Origin: Providencia alcalifaciens
GTDB taxonomy: Bacteria > Pseudomonadota > Gammaproteobacteria > Enterobacterales > Enterobacteriaceae
DNA: 64,000 nt
Direction: 5' to 3'
Assembly: GCF_020271745.1 (NCBI RefSeq)
Contig: NZ_CP084296.1
Span: forward strand, 3,410,001-3,474,000
Part shown: positions 37,160 to 44,603 of the stretch, one piece after another
Layout of the letters: the number at the start of each line of letters is the position of its first letter
How positions within the stretch are numbered: position 1 is the first letter of the stretch
Notes under the pieces: generated by a model
Seen by the model: the letters and a program-made list of their open reading frames with translations, nothing else
Database searches by the model: none
What the model was told of the DNA's origin: nothing
Program-made: the position numbers and the translations under genes

Positions 37160-37909
37160 ATGCCATGGACGTTTTCTCATCCTGCTGTTGTTTTTCCTAT
37201 TAAGCATTCATTTTTGGGTAAATGGCTAAGTTTACCGGCGATGATCCTTGGAAGTTTAAGTCCAGATTTATTATATTCGTTTGGCTTATATCGATTAGCA
37301 TCAGAAGCCCACCATATTGTGGGATGGTTATCTATTGGGCTACCACTTTGTTTTCTTATTTATGCCATTATTCTTGAGCTGGCTTCGCCATTATCAACCG
37401 TCATACCGTTTGTGATTAAAAAAAAGCAGGGTTGGTCTATCCGCAGTATTTGTATTCTTGCAACATCTTTCTTTATTGGCGCATTAACGCACATTGTTTG
37501 GGATTCTTTTACTCACGATACGGGCACGATGGTGCGGTCATGGTCATTTTTGCAATTCAATTTATCCATGACTGATAAACAAGAAATTGCTATCTATAAA
37601 ATTTTACAACATTCAGGTTCATTATTAGGTTTGCTCTATTTAAGTTATCAATATTGGCGATATCATCGAAAACAACCAAAAATACAGCAGCACATTGATA
37701 ACCAAAAACTCAAAAAAATAATGGAGATAGGTGTTGTTTCCGCGCTATTCGCACTGCCTATTGCCTATTACCTCACACCGAAATCACCCAGTTTTCATTT
37801 TAACCGTTTCGTTTATTTAGAACTTACCGTGATGGTGCCATTTTTCTTTGGCGGTTTGATTATTTATGGGATGTGGGTAAATTTCTATCAGCGCGGTAAA
37901 CAGTCTTAA
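37160..37909 (+). CDS. DUF4184 membrane protein
   Basis: 249-residue integral membrane protein with about six helices. The N-terminus MPWTFSHPAVVFPI is the DUF4184 signature, and SLSPDLLYSF, GALTHIVWDSFTHDTG contain conserved Asp and His residues that could bind metal, as in YdjM/LexA-regulated membrane hydrolases. Function unknown. Monocistronic, downstream of a divergent porin gene. Confidence 0.8.
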   Translation: MPWTFSHPAVVFPIKHSFLGKWLSLPAMILGSLSPDLLYSFGLYRLASEAHHIVGWLSIGLPLCFLIYAIILELASPLSTVIPFVIKKKQGWSIRSICILATSFFIGALTHIVWDSFTHDTGTMVRSWSFLQFNLSMTDKQEIAIYKILQHSGSLLGLLYLSYQYWRYHRKQPKIQQHIDNQKLKKIMEIGVVSALFALPIAYYLTPKSPSFHFNRFVYLELTVMVPFFFGGLIIYGMWVNFYQRGKQS

Positions 37910-37929
37910 ATATCCCCGGCTATCAATAT

Positions 37930-38085
37930 TTATCTGAAATTAGCTGTCGATTTGTCTGTTTTATCCATACTACGACGAAGCCATAGCATCACGGAAAAAA
38001 TAGTTACGCCAACAATAAATCCAATCATATTGGTCACTTGCCAACCGACAAAATAAAAAACAATACCCGCTAATCTAGACCTTAG
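37930..38085 (-). pseudogene. C-terminal remnant of a small membrane protein
   Basis: Open minus-strand frame of 51 residues without a start codon, reading GIVFYFVGWQVTNMIGFIVGVTIFSVMLWLRRSMDKTDKSTANFR and stopping at 37930. One long hydrophobic segment followed by a basic-polar tail looks like the end of a membrane protein. The upstream end meets a stop at 38086, so the rest is lost. It occupies the middle of the 377-base gap between the DUF4184 gene and yjjJ. Parent gene not recognised. The remainder of that gap holds nothing else I can support. Confidence 0.4.
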
Positions 38086-38286
38086 TTATTTGTTTTGTAT
38101 GGGATATCGGACCACATAAAAAAACCGTTTTAAAAATCAGATAATTTTTGATACAGGATCCTGAATATCAGGATGGTTGAGAGAGCAAAAGTTAGAATGC
38201 TCAGAAAGATGACAATACTGGAAATAGCTGCTAAATTATCTATTCATATATCTATTCATTTATTTATTCACTAGGCGGTTAATATC

Positions 38287-39600
38287 ATGACTAATCGATC
38301 TGAGATGATACGTCAATTGCTCCGTAACGGGCCAACAACAGCAAGGCAACTAATTGATATAATGAATGTTAGTCAGCCAACGTTGTCTCGGGCGCTAAAA
38401 GCATTAGGTGACGATATTGTCCGGATTGGTGCTGCATCCTCTATTCAATATGCATTGCGTGATACGTTTCGAGGGTTTAATTCTGCTCCTATTTATCGAA
38501 TCACAGAAGAGGGTACATTACGATCTCTAGGTCAGTTGATTCCGGTTTATCCCGATGGATTTGTTATGGAGCAGGTTGATGGCGTCTGCCTTCATAGTGA
38601 TGGTTTACCATGGTGGCTATTTGATATGCGACCACAAGGGTACCTTGGTCGAGCTTATGCATCCGCCTATTCAACGCAACTTGGAATATCGCCAAATCCA
38701 GATCGCTGGTCAGACTCCGATATTATAAGAGCCTTGCTCGCTCATGGGCATGATGCAGTAGGAAACTTATTAATTGGGGAACAGGCAAGAAACCAATTTC
38801 TGGAAATGCAGGCACCAACTCCCGTTGATCGAGCCACTGTGTATCCTACATTAGCACGAGCAGTAAGCTCTGGAGAGGCTCCAGGATCATCCGCAGGTGG
38901 TGAGCAACCTAAGTTTTGTACCTACACTGAACGGGGTCATGTCATCGTAAAATTTACGGCGCAAGATGATAACCCAATCAGTGAACGTTGGCGTGATTTG
39001 TTACAGGCGGAGCACCTTGCTTTAAAGGTACTTGGAGTAGAAACAGAGGTATTTGATTTTGAAGGACAACGCTTCCTTGAAATTCCTCGCTTCGATCGCG
39101 TTGGGTTACTCGGTCGTCGAGGGCTTTTTTCTTTACAAGCTCTGGATGCAGAATTTGTGGGGAGGGCAAGGGAGCCTTGGCCTGTATTGGTCAATGAATT
39201 AGTTAAGCAAAAACATGTACATCCCGATGCTATCATCCGTACAGCACGGCTTTGGGCATTTGGTATGCTCATCGGTAATACCGATATGCATCATGGTAAT
39301 TTATCGTTTATTAGTAGTCATGGTCGTCCATACCATCTTGCGCCGGCTTACGATATCCTGCCTATGGGGTTTGCGCCTAAGTCGGGGGGGGAAATCGTCA
39401 ATACCCTTAGACCAGTGACCTTACTTGAGGGGATCAGTGGAGAAACTTGGCGGGAAGCGTTGGAGTTAGCCGAGACGTTTTTTGCTTTAGCCAATGATTG
39501 TCACTGTTTTTCTGAAAACTTTGCTTTATGCTTACAAGCGTTACGCCGTCACATTGATGAGGCTAGTTCTCGGATATCACGCCTTGCTGGTGAGTTATGA
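38287..39600 (+). CDS. yjjJ: HipA-like Ser/Thr kinase toxin YjjJ with fused HTH
   Basis: 437-residue HipA-family kinase. Residues 1-65 form a winged helix (MIRQLLRNGPTTARQLIDIMNVSQPTLSRALKALG), fused rather than encoded by a separate hipB. The kinase part has the Ser/Gly loop SSAGGEQPKF near 200, FLEIPRFDRVG, the catalytic LIGNTDMHHGNLSF near 330 and the metal-binding LAPAYDILPM near 352. E. coli YjjJ shows the same layout. HipA kinases phosphorylate aminoacyl-tRNA synthetases and cause persistence; the target of YjjJ is not settled. No antitoxin gene is adjacent, so the N-terminal domain may self-regulate (inference). Confidence 0.87.
   Translation: MTNRSEMIRQLLRNGPTTARQLIDIMNVSQPTLSRALKALGDDIVRIGAASSIQYALRDTFRGFNSAPIYRITEEGTLRSLGQLIPVYPDGFVMEQVDGVCLHSDGLPWWLFDMRPQGYLGRAYASAYSTQLGISPNPDRWSDSDIIRALLAHGHDAVGNLLIGEQARNQFLEMQAPTPVDRATVYPTLARAVSSGEAPGSSAGGEQPKFCTYTERGHVIVKFTAQDDNPISERWRDLLQAEHLALKVLGVETEVFDFEGQRFLEIPRFDRVGLLGRRGLFSLQALDAEFVGRAREPWPVLVNELVKQKHVHPDAIIRTARLWAFGMLIGNTDMHHGNLSFISSHGRPYHLAPAYDILPMGFAPKSGGEIVNTLRPVTLLEGISGETWREALELAETFFALANDCHCFSENFALCLQALRRHIDEASSRISRLAGEL
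39159..39166 (+). other. KOPS motif (FtsK orienting sequence)
   Basis: GGGGAGGG fits GGGNAGGG on the plus strand and points right to dif, 2.4 kb away. Inside yjjJ. Confidence 0.45.
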
Positions 39601-39648
39601 TGCTGAAACTTATTCTAAGCATGGGCTATAAACATTTTCGGAGCAGTT

Positions 39649-40530
39649 ATGCGTTTTGATATGGTTGATTTACGTTTATTTGTAAATACCCATAAAGCTG
39701 GGAGTATTACAGCGGGGGCCAATTTATCTAATTTAAGCTTACAATCAGCCAGTGAACGTATTCGGGGCATGGAAAGTGAGCTTGGTGTTTTATTATTGAC
39801 GCGCTCTTCGTCGGGAATAAGGCTGACAAATGCAGGGATAGCATTATTAAATCACGCCAATCAGGTGCTATTGCAAATTGACCATATGCGCAGTGAATTG
39901 CGTCAATACAGCCAAGGTTTACGAGGGTATATTGATCTATTATGCAATTCTTCGGCACAAGCCGGTTTTCTTCCCAAAAAATTAGCGGACTATCTGCAAA
40001 AATACGCGAATATTAGCGTTGGGATCCGTGAAATGCCAAGTGAAAAAATCATCAATAGCCTTAATAATCAAATGGCAAACTTAGGCATTGTTGCAAATCC
40101 GTCGTCATTGTATGACTTAGAATTTAAATATTTATGTGATGACCATTTGGTTATTTTCGCACCACCATCCAATGATTTGAATGATCACAGCATCTCTTCA
40201 TTAAACCAGATTGGCAGCTATGATTTTATTGGACTTTCTCAAGGTAATGCATTGCAGGATTATATTGACAGTCATGCACTGAGCGAAGGAATTTCACTTA
40301 ATTACAGAATGCGTTTAGCAACGATGGACGCGGTGATGCAATTAGTGAGTGAGGGGCTTGGCTATGCCATTTTACCGCAACAAGTCATACTGAGGTTTAT
40401 CGGAATATATCCAGGAAATATCATTCCTTTATCTGACGAATGGGCAAAACGCAAACTGTACATTTGCGCCCGAAGATTTGATGAATTACCGAGTTATATG
40501 GATGAGTTTGTTAAGTTTTTACTTGAATAA
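39649..40530 (+). CDS. LysR-family regulator
   Basis: 293-residue LysR protein. N-terminal winged helix MVDLRLFVNTHKAGSITAGANLSNLSLQSASERIRGMESELG, then the effector domain from about residue 90. GGAG lies upstream of the ATG. The gene overlaps the convergent TauE-like gene by 12 bases at their 3' ends, a tight conserved-looking pairing that suggests it controls or co-functions with that transporter. Effector unknown, possibly a sulfonate or organic acid. Confidence 0.83.
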   Translation: MRFDMVDLRLFVNTHKAGSITAGANLSNLSLQSASERIRGMESELGVLLLTRSSSGIRLTNAGIALLNHANQVLLQIDHMRSELRQYSQGLRGYIDLLCNSSAQAGFLPKKLADYLQKYANISVGIREMPSEKIINSLNNQMANLGIVANPSSLYDLEFKYLCDDHLVIFAPPSNDLNDHSISSLNQIGSYDFIGLSQGNALQDYIDSHALSEGISLNYRMRLATMDAVMQLVSEGLGYAILPQQVILRFIGIYPGNIIPLSDEWAKRKLYICARRFDELPSYMDEFVKFLLE

Positions 40531-41235
40531 CATGTAAATGCCTAAAGCGATCAACCCTAAGAAAAAACAGCGTCTAAATATTTTTTCACTGATTAAATTT
40601 CTGCAATATTGACCAATATACATACCAATAATTGCGGGAATAAGTGCGATTGAAGATGTGTAATAATCTATAGTCTCTCTATTATTCTCCCTGAATAATA
40701 AGATGGCCAATGCAATTGTTGAAGTGGTAAATGCAAGACCTAATGTTTGTATTAGTTCATTTTTATTAAGTTTTAGCGATTGTAAATAAGGAACAGCAGG
40801 GATCACAAAAACCCCCGTGGCTGCGGTAATAACTCCAGTGATATAACCAATTAGTGGGGATAACCACCGTTCATTTTTACCCGATGTTGACGATTTCGGG
40901 AGGAACATGGCCACTAATCCATAGATGATTAATATCAGACCCAATGCAGGAAATACCCACTCTGATGCAGAGCTCAGTTTTGGTAATGGGCTATAAATGG
41001 TGCCAATAAATATAGCGATAATAAATAAGTAAAATCGTCGAATTAAGTTTAAAAACTTACCACCGGCCATAAGCTGCCATATATTGGTGACAAAAGATGG
41101 AATAATCAGAATGCTTGCCGCAACAGCAGGTTCCATGAGCGTTGTTAACAAACCCATTGATAATGTTGGCAAGCCTAGTCCAATAACTCCTTTAACAAAT
41201 CCCGCCAAAAGGAAGATCAATAAAATTAACGTCAT
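40519..41235 (-). CDS. TauE/SafE-family anion permease
   Basis: 238-residue inner-membrane protein with about eight helices and two half-repeats, starting ILLIFLLAGFVKGVIGLGLPTLSMGLL, the family signature GxxxGxxGxGG-like entry. The second half contains IGYITGVITAATGVFVIPAVPYLQ. TauE/SafE proteins export or import sulfite, sulfoacetate or related anions. Its promoter region carries GAATTGAT ... ATCAATTC (about 41252-41286), a LysR-type candidate site. Convergent overlap with the LysR gene. Confidence 0.82.
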   Translation of the reverse strand: MTLILLIFLLAGFVKGVIGLGLPTLSMGLLTTLMEPAVAASILIIPSFVTNIWQLMAGGKFLNLIRRFYLFIIAIFIGTIYSPLPKLSSASEWVFPALGLILIIYGLVAMFLPKSSTSGKNERWLSPLIGYITGVITAATGVFVIPAVPYLQSLKLNKNELIQTLGLAFTTSTIALAILLFRENNRETIDYYTSSIALIPAIIGMYIGQYCRNLISEKIFRRCFFLGLIALGIYMLFK

Positions 41236-41531
41236 ATAGGGTTTACCTTTGAATTGATAAGTATTACTTAAAGGGTAATCAATTCAATAAAAACAACCTA
41301 TATGGATTATTTTTAGGGGGACTTCGGAAAATACAGAGAACGATTTTCAGCAAGTTACAGCTATTCAAGTTAGTGCGGATTTTCTTGTACATGCTGAAAA
41401 ACAAGAGTGATTGTTCAGACATGCCGGTTATAGAAAAATCACCATCAGTGAAAAAGGGCATAGGGTGCTTGCTAAATACGTTGATATCCGTTGGCTGGTC
41501 AGTATAGTCTAGTTTTATCGCTTAATATCGT
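41236..41531. other. Gap left of dif with decayed coding traces
   Basis: 296 bases between the TauE promoter and dif. The inverted repeat GAATTGAT / ATCAATTC lies at about 41252-41286. Around 41410-41512 a plus-strand frame reads RHAGYRKITISEKGHRVLAKYV, resembling a winged-helix tail (ISEKGHRVL), without a start and closed by stops. It may be a remnant. Nothing else is recognisable. Confidence 0.35.
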
Positions 41532-41559
41532 ATTTAACATAATATGCATTATGCGAACC
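41532..41559 (-). other. dif: dif chromosome dimer resolution site
   Basis: 28 bases that read, left to right, XerD arm ATTTAACATAA, centre TATGCA, XerC arm TTATGCGAACC. The reverse complement differs from E. coli dif (recalled) at only two positions, one in the centre and one in the XerC arm, with the XerD arm identical. XerC and XerD resolve chromosome dimers here under FtsK control at the septum. Terminus genes to the right (tus, fumC, manA) and KOPS motifs facing it from both sides support the call. It is also the left edge of the accessory island. Confidence 0.93.
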
Positions 41560-41685
41560 AAGGCTGTAGAGGCTCAATGCTAATGTCTATTCCTGGCTCA
41601 ATCTAAATGTCTGCACTATATTTATCTATGGGGTTAACCTTTCTTTTTTCGACGTGGGGAAAGAAAAAGGATATTTCCTGGAGAA

Positions 41686-43092
41686 ATGGTCATGAGTGCA
41701 GAAAGCTCAGGACGATTCACGTTGAAAGAATTAAATCGCATTAAGGTTCTACAAGATGTCATTGATCGTAAAATGACTCCAGGTCGTGCGGCCGTGGTAC
41801 TCGGCATTACACCACGCCATTGTAGCCGACTGATAAAACGTTACCGCGAGCATGGCCCTTTAGGCATGAATAACATTGCTCGAGGTAATCCCAGCAATCG
41901 TTTATTGCCAAAATCATTCACTGACCAAATTGTAGATATCGTTAAGAAAAATTATCCTGACTTTGGACCTACGCTAGCACGCGAAAAACTAGAAGAAATA
42001 CATGGGCTGACTATTGGTAAAGAAACACTTCGTAGGCTGATGATCCGTGCAGGTTTATGGATCCCGAGAAAAATGCGAGCCCCAAAAATTCACCAACCCC
42101 GGTATCGACGCCCTTGTACCGGTGAATTGATCCAAATTGATGGCTGTGACCATGATTGGTTTGAAGGACGTGGTCCAAAATGCACAGCATTAGTCTATGT
42201 TGATGATGCGACGAGTAAAATCATGGAGCTCCTTTTTGTCCAGACTGAATCCACATTTACATACTTTAATGCCACTCGGCGTTATATTGAAAGACATGGA
42301 AAACCATTGGCATTTTACAGCGATAAGGCTGGCACATTTAGAATTAATAACAAAAATGCTATTGGTGGCGACGGTCATACTCAGTTTGGTCGGGCTATGC
42401 ATGAGTTAAGTATTCAAACCATTTGTGCAGAAACCAGCCAAGCAAAAGGTCGTGTTGAACGTGCACATAGCACACTTCAAGATCGCTTGGTTAAAGAGTT
42501 TCGCCTTAAGAACATCAGTTCAATCGAGGCTGCAAATGCATTTACTGATGAGTTTATGGCTGATTATAATCATCGCTTTGGTAAGCTCCCGCACCATGAA
42601 TATGATGTCCATCGACCGCTAGAACAAGATGAGGATTTGGATACTATTCTAACCATCAGAGAATACAGAAAAGTCTCTAAAAACTTAACTATTCAATATG
42701 ATAAGATCGTTTATCTGATTGAGGATAGTGAATATAGCTGGCGAGCTATTGGTAAATGCATCGATGTTTATCACTATCCAGACGAACGTAAAGAACTACG
42801 GTTGAATGGCATCCCCCTTCCCTTTATCACGTATGACCGACTGTCTGATGTTGACCAAGGTGCTATTGTGGACAACAAACGGCTTGGTCGAACTCTCGAA
42901 CTCATTAAAACAGTTGTCGATGATAAGAGAGATAACCGGCGCTCACAATCTGTGCCAGCTGGAAATGGGCCGTCACGACGCAAAGAAAAAGCGCAAGGCA
43001 AAAAATCCCAGCGCTCTATCGATCAAAATGACATGCTAGAAGCCCTCATTAAACTTCAAGGGCGTTCAAAGGAGATTTTTGACAAAAGCTAG
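41686..43092 (+). CDS. ISNCY-family DDE transposase
   Basis: 468-residue transposase. N-terminal helix-turn-helix (MTPGRAAVVLGITPRHCSRLIKRYREHG) near 30-58, then the RNase H-like core: first Asp in LIQIDGCDHDWFEGRG near 146, second in LAFYSDKAGTF near 207, Glu in SQAKGRVERAHSTLQDR near 255. The basic C-terminal tail (RRSQSVPAGNGPSRRKEKAQGKKSQ) is typical. IQIDGCDHDWFE is a signature of the ISNCY IS1202-like branch. The frame is intact, so the element may be active. Members of this group are known to insert beside Xer recombination sites, which fits its place next to dif. Confidence 0.9.
   Translation: MVMSAESSGRFTLKELNRIKVLQDVIDRKMTPGRAAVVLGITPRHCSRLIKRYREHGPLGMNNIARGNPSNRLLPKSFTDQIVDIVKKNYPDFGPTLAREKLEEIHGLTIGKETLRRLMIRAGLWIPRKMRAPKIHQPRYRRPCTGELIQIDGCDHDWFEGRGPKCTALVYVDDATSKIMELLFVQTESTFTYFNATRRYIERHGKPLAFYSDKAGTFRINNKNAIGGDGHTQFGRAMHELSIQTICAETSQAKGRVERAHSTLQDRLVKEFRLKNISSIEAANAFTDEFMADYNHRFGKLPHHEYDVHRPLEQDEDLDTILTIREYRKVSKNLTIQYDKIVYLIEDSEYSWRAIGKCIDVYHYPDERKELRLNGIPLPFITYDRLSDVDQGAIVDNKRLGRTLELIKTVVDDKRDNRRSQSVPAGNGPSRRKEKAQGKKSQRSIDQNDMLEALIKLQGRSKEIFDKS
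42815..42822 (-). other. KOPS motif (FtsK orienting sequence), minus strand
   Basis: CCCTTCCC on the plus strand is GGGAAGGG on the minus strand, pointing left to dif. It lies inside the transposase gene, right of dif, with the orientation expected there. Confidence 0.4.
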
Positions 43093-43178
43093 AATTTATG
43101 GCTTATTTAGACTAGTACGGTGAACCTCTTACAAAAAGCTTTACCATCATTAGTTTTATGTAATGAGCGAAAATTATT

Positions 43179-44414
43179 ATGATGCCGGTAAAAATGAAAC
43201 TATCTGACAAACCTAAACTTAAACAACTTTCAATAGAAAAAATTGAAACCTCTTACGAAATAACACAGTGGCTTACCCAATTTAGCGATAGTGAACAATC
43301 TTTTGCTAAACTTATATTGAGTAAATTAATCTTTGTTAGCAGAGATGAGTATACGAAATGGCTGCGAAAAGCGATTTCTAGTTTACCAAATAACCATAAA
43401 CATGCCCTATTTTCAGTTAGGAAATTACCGAAAGAAAATCATATACTATGGGATTCTCAAGGTGAAATTGTCGATAGACCGGGCTGTTCTCTAGGAAGCG
43501 AGGACTTAGTATATTCAATCATTTCCAATCTGGTACGCTCAAATAAAGACTTTTTGATAGAGCACCCATCTCTAAATGAACTAAAAAGACATAAGATTCA
43601 TAATTATATTCTTATTGATGACGCTATAGGTAGTGGTGACAGGGTATCTGAATTTATTAATGCCATGCTTAGCAATCCCACTTTTTTAAGTTGGTGGAGC
43701 TTAGGGATAATAAAATTTACTTTACTTTCATTTGCTCGCACACAAGGTTCAGAGTGTAATATAATTAATAAAATCCGAGGTTCAGATCATGGCATCAGAA
43801 AATTCAGAAAATCAGATAAAATAAATTTCATAAGCGAAATTGTTTATAATGAGAAATGGTTGGAAACTCGTTGGGGAAAACAATATGATGAAGTTATAAA
43901 TCTTTGTCATAAGAAAAAACAGATCAAGCTGTGGGCTCGGCTTGGATATGGTGAAGTATTATCGAATATTATCTTTTATCATAGCGTACCGAACAACATC
44001 CCCGGGATGCTGTGGTTTACAAATAAAAAGTGGCAAGGTCTTATGCCCGATAGAGCGATTCCTAGTTGGTTACTTGATTTAATAGAAAATGATTATAAAC
44101 AAGAAATATCTGCTTCATCACCCTTATCGCCTGAAATATTGAAATTACTAACACTCATCAAACGTGGTATGAGAGATAAAAAAAGTTTAGCTTTGCGTTT
44201 GAATATTGACTGTTCTTATGTAGAAAATTTAATTCAGTATTCGGAAACACTAGGGCTATTGACAACTCAAAAACGTTTGACTAAAGTTGGACTCGATTTA
44301 CTTATAGCTTCTAAGCATATTGAAAACAATAATGTATGGGACTTTAGTCTATACATTCCAGAATCTTGGTGTGCTGATCGGTATTCTATTCAGCCGTTAA
44401 ACAAGAATGAGTGA
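43179..44414 (+). CDS. Retron-associated phosphoribosyltransferase-like effector with C-terminal winged helix
   Basis: 411-residue protein. The middle carries a PRTase-like core with the PRPP-loop motif YILIDDAIGSGDRVSEF at residues 143-159. Before it is a helical N-terminal part; at about 325-390 lies a winged helix (LSPEILKLLTLIKRGMRDKKSLALRLNIDCSYVENLIQYSETLGLLTTQKRLTKVGLDLL). This PRTase plus winged-helix pair is what I recall for type III retron effectors. It precedes the ncRNA and reverse transcriptase on the same strand. In retron defence the RT-msDNA complex holds the effector in check until phage triggers it. The very AT-rich codon use differs from flanking core genes. The start may be 43179 or the ATG at 43194. 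Confidence 0.8.
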   Translation: MMPVKMKLSDKPKLKQLSIEKIETSYEITQWLTQFSDSEQSFAKLILSKLIFVSRDEYTKWLRKAISSLPNNHKHALFSVRKLPKENHILWDSQGEIVDRPGCSLGSEDLVYSIISNLVRSNKDFLIEHPSLNELKRHKIHNYILIDDAIGSGDRVSEFINAMLSNPTFLSWWSLGIIKFTLLSFARTQGSECNIINKIRGSDHGIRKFRKSDKINFISEIVYNEKWLETRWGKQYDEVINLCHKKKQIKLWARLGYGEVLSNIIFYHSVPNNIPGMLWFTNKKWQGLMPDRAIPSWLLDLIENDYKQEISASSPLSPEILKLLTLIKRGMRDKKSLALRLNIDCSYVENLIQYSETLGLLTTQKRLTKVGLDLLIASKHIENNNVWDFSLYIPESWCADRYSIQPLNKNE

Positions 44415-44418
44415 TTTA

Positions 44419-44603
44419 TCACCACTTGTTTGACAGATTCTGTTGTAGCTTCTGTTACAATAGATGGGGATGTTGGAGAAACGTCTCTGGTAAGATCTAA
44501 CGCTAAGGCGGCTACGCCGCCCTTCAATGTCATACCTTATGGGCCTTCGAAGACTCGGAAAATGTACGACACTGATGGCCCCCTGGGCTCAAAGGATAGG
44601 TGA
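44419..44603 (+). ncRNA. Retron msr-msd non-coding RNA (limits tentative)
   Basis: The 189 bases between effector and RT are non-coding and structured. GGCGGC-TAC-GCCGCC (44507-44521) is a strong hairpin. GGAGA-AACG-TCTCT (44474-44490 region) is a second. GGGCC at 44541-44545 can pair with GGCCC at 44577-44581 in a long stem, a candidate msd. The outermost bases TCACC...TTTGA (44419-44433) can pair with TCAAA...GGTGA (44589-44603) with a symmetric 5-base internal loop, as a1/a2 repeats would. A TAGC at 44446-44449 could contain the branching guanosine. The 3' part runs right up to the RT start codon. Confidence 0.6.

Larger units (their letters stand above)
41565..43133 (+). mobile_element. 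ISNCY (IS1202-type) insertion sequence
   Basis: About 1569 bp with imperfect terminal inverted repeats. The left end reads TGTAGAGGCTCAATG, and the reverse complement of the right end reads TGTAAGAGGTTCACC, both followed within 12 bases by TAxTCTA. Inside the left end GGCTCAATGCTAATGTCT is repeated as GGCTCAATCTAAATGTCT, probably transposase sites. The left end lies exactly 5 bp (AAGGC) beyond the XerC arm of dif. Right-flank bases (AAAAGC) resemble but do not equal AAGGC, so no clean target duplication is seen. Confidence 0.78.

Noticed and set aside
37160-37909. DUF4184 gene as a phage-resistance or phospholipase gene
   Set aside because: Conserved His/Asp residues suggest a metal site, but nothing in the sequence or neighbours supports a defence role.
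41279-41461. 60-codon minus-strand frame left of dif
   Set aside because: Low-complexity hydrophobic and basic mixture without a family; lies in a decayed gap.
44399-44433. AAACAAG / CTTGTTT hairpin as a terminator of the effector gene
   Set aside because: No T-run follows, and its right arm overlaps the proposed a1 region of the ncRNA, so early termination would separate effector and retron.
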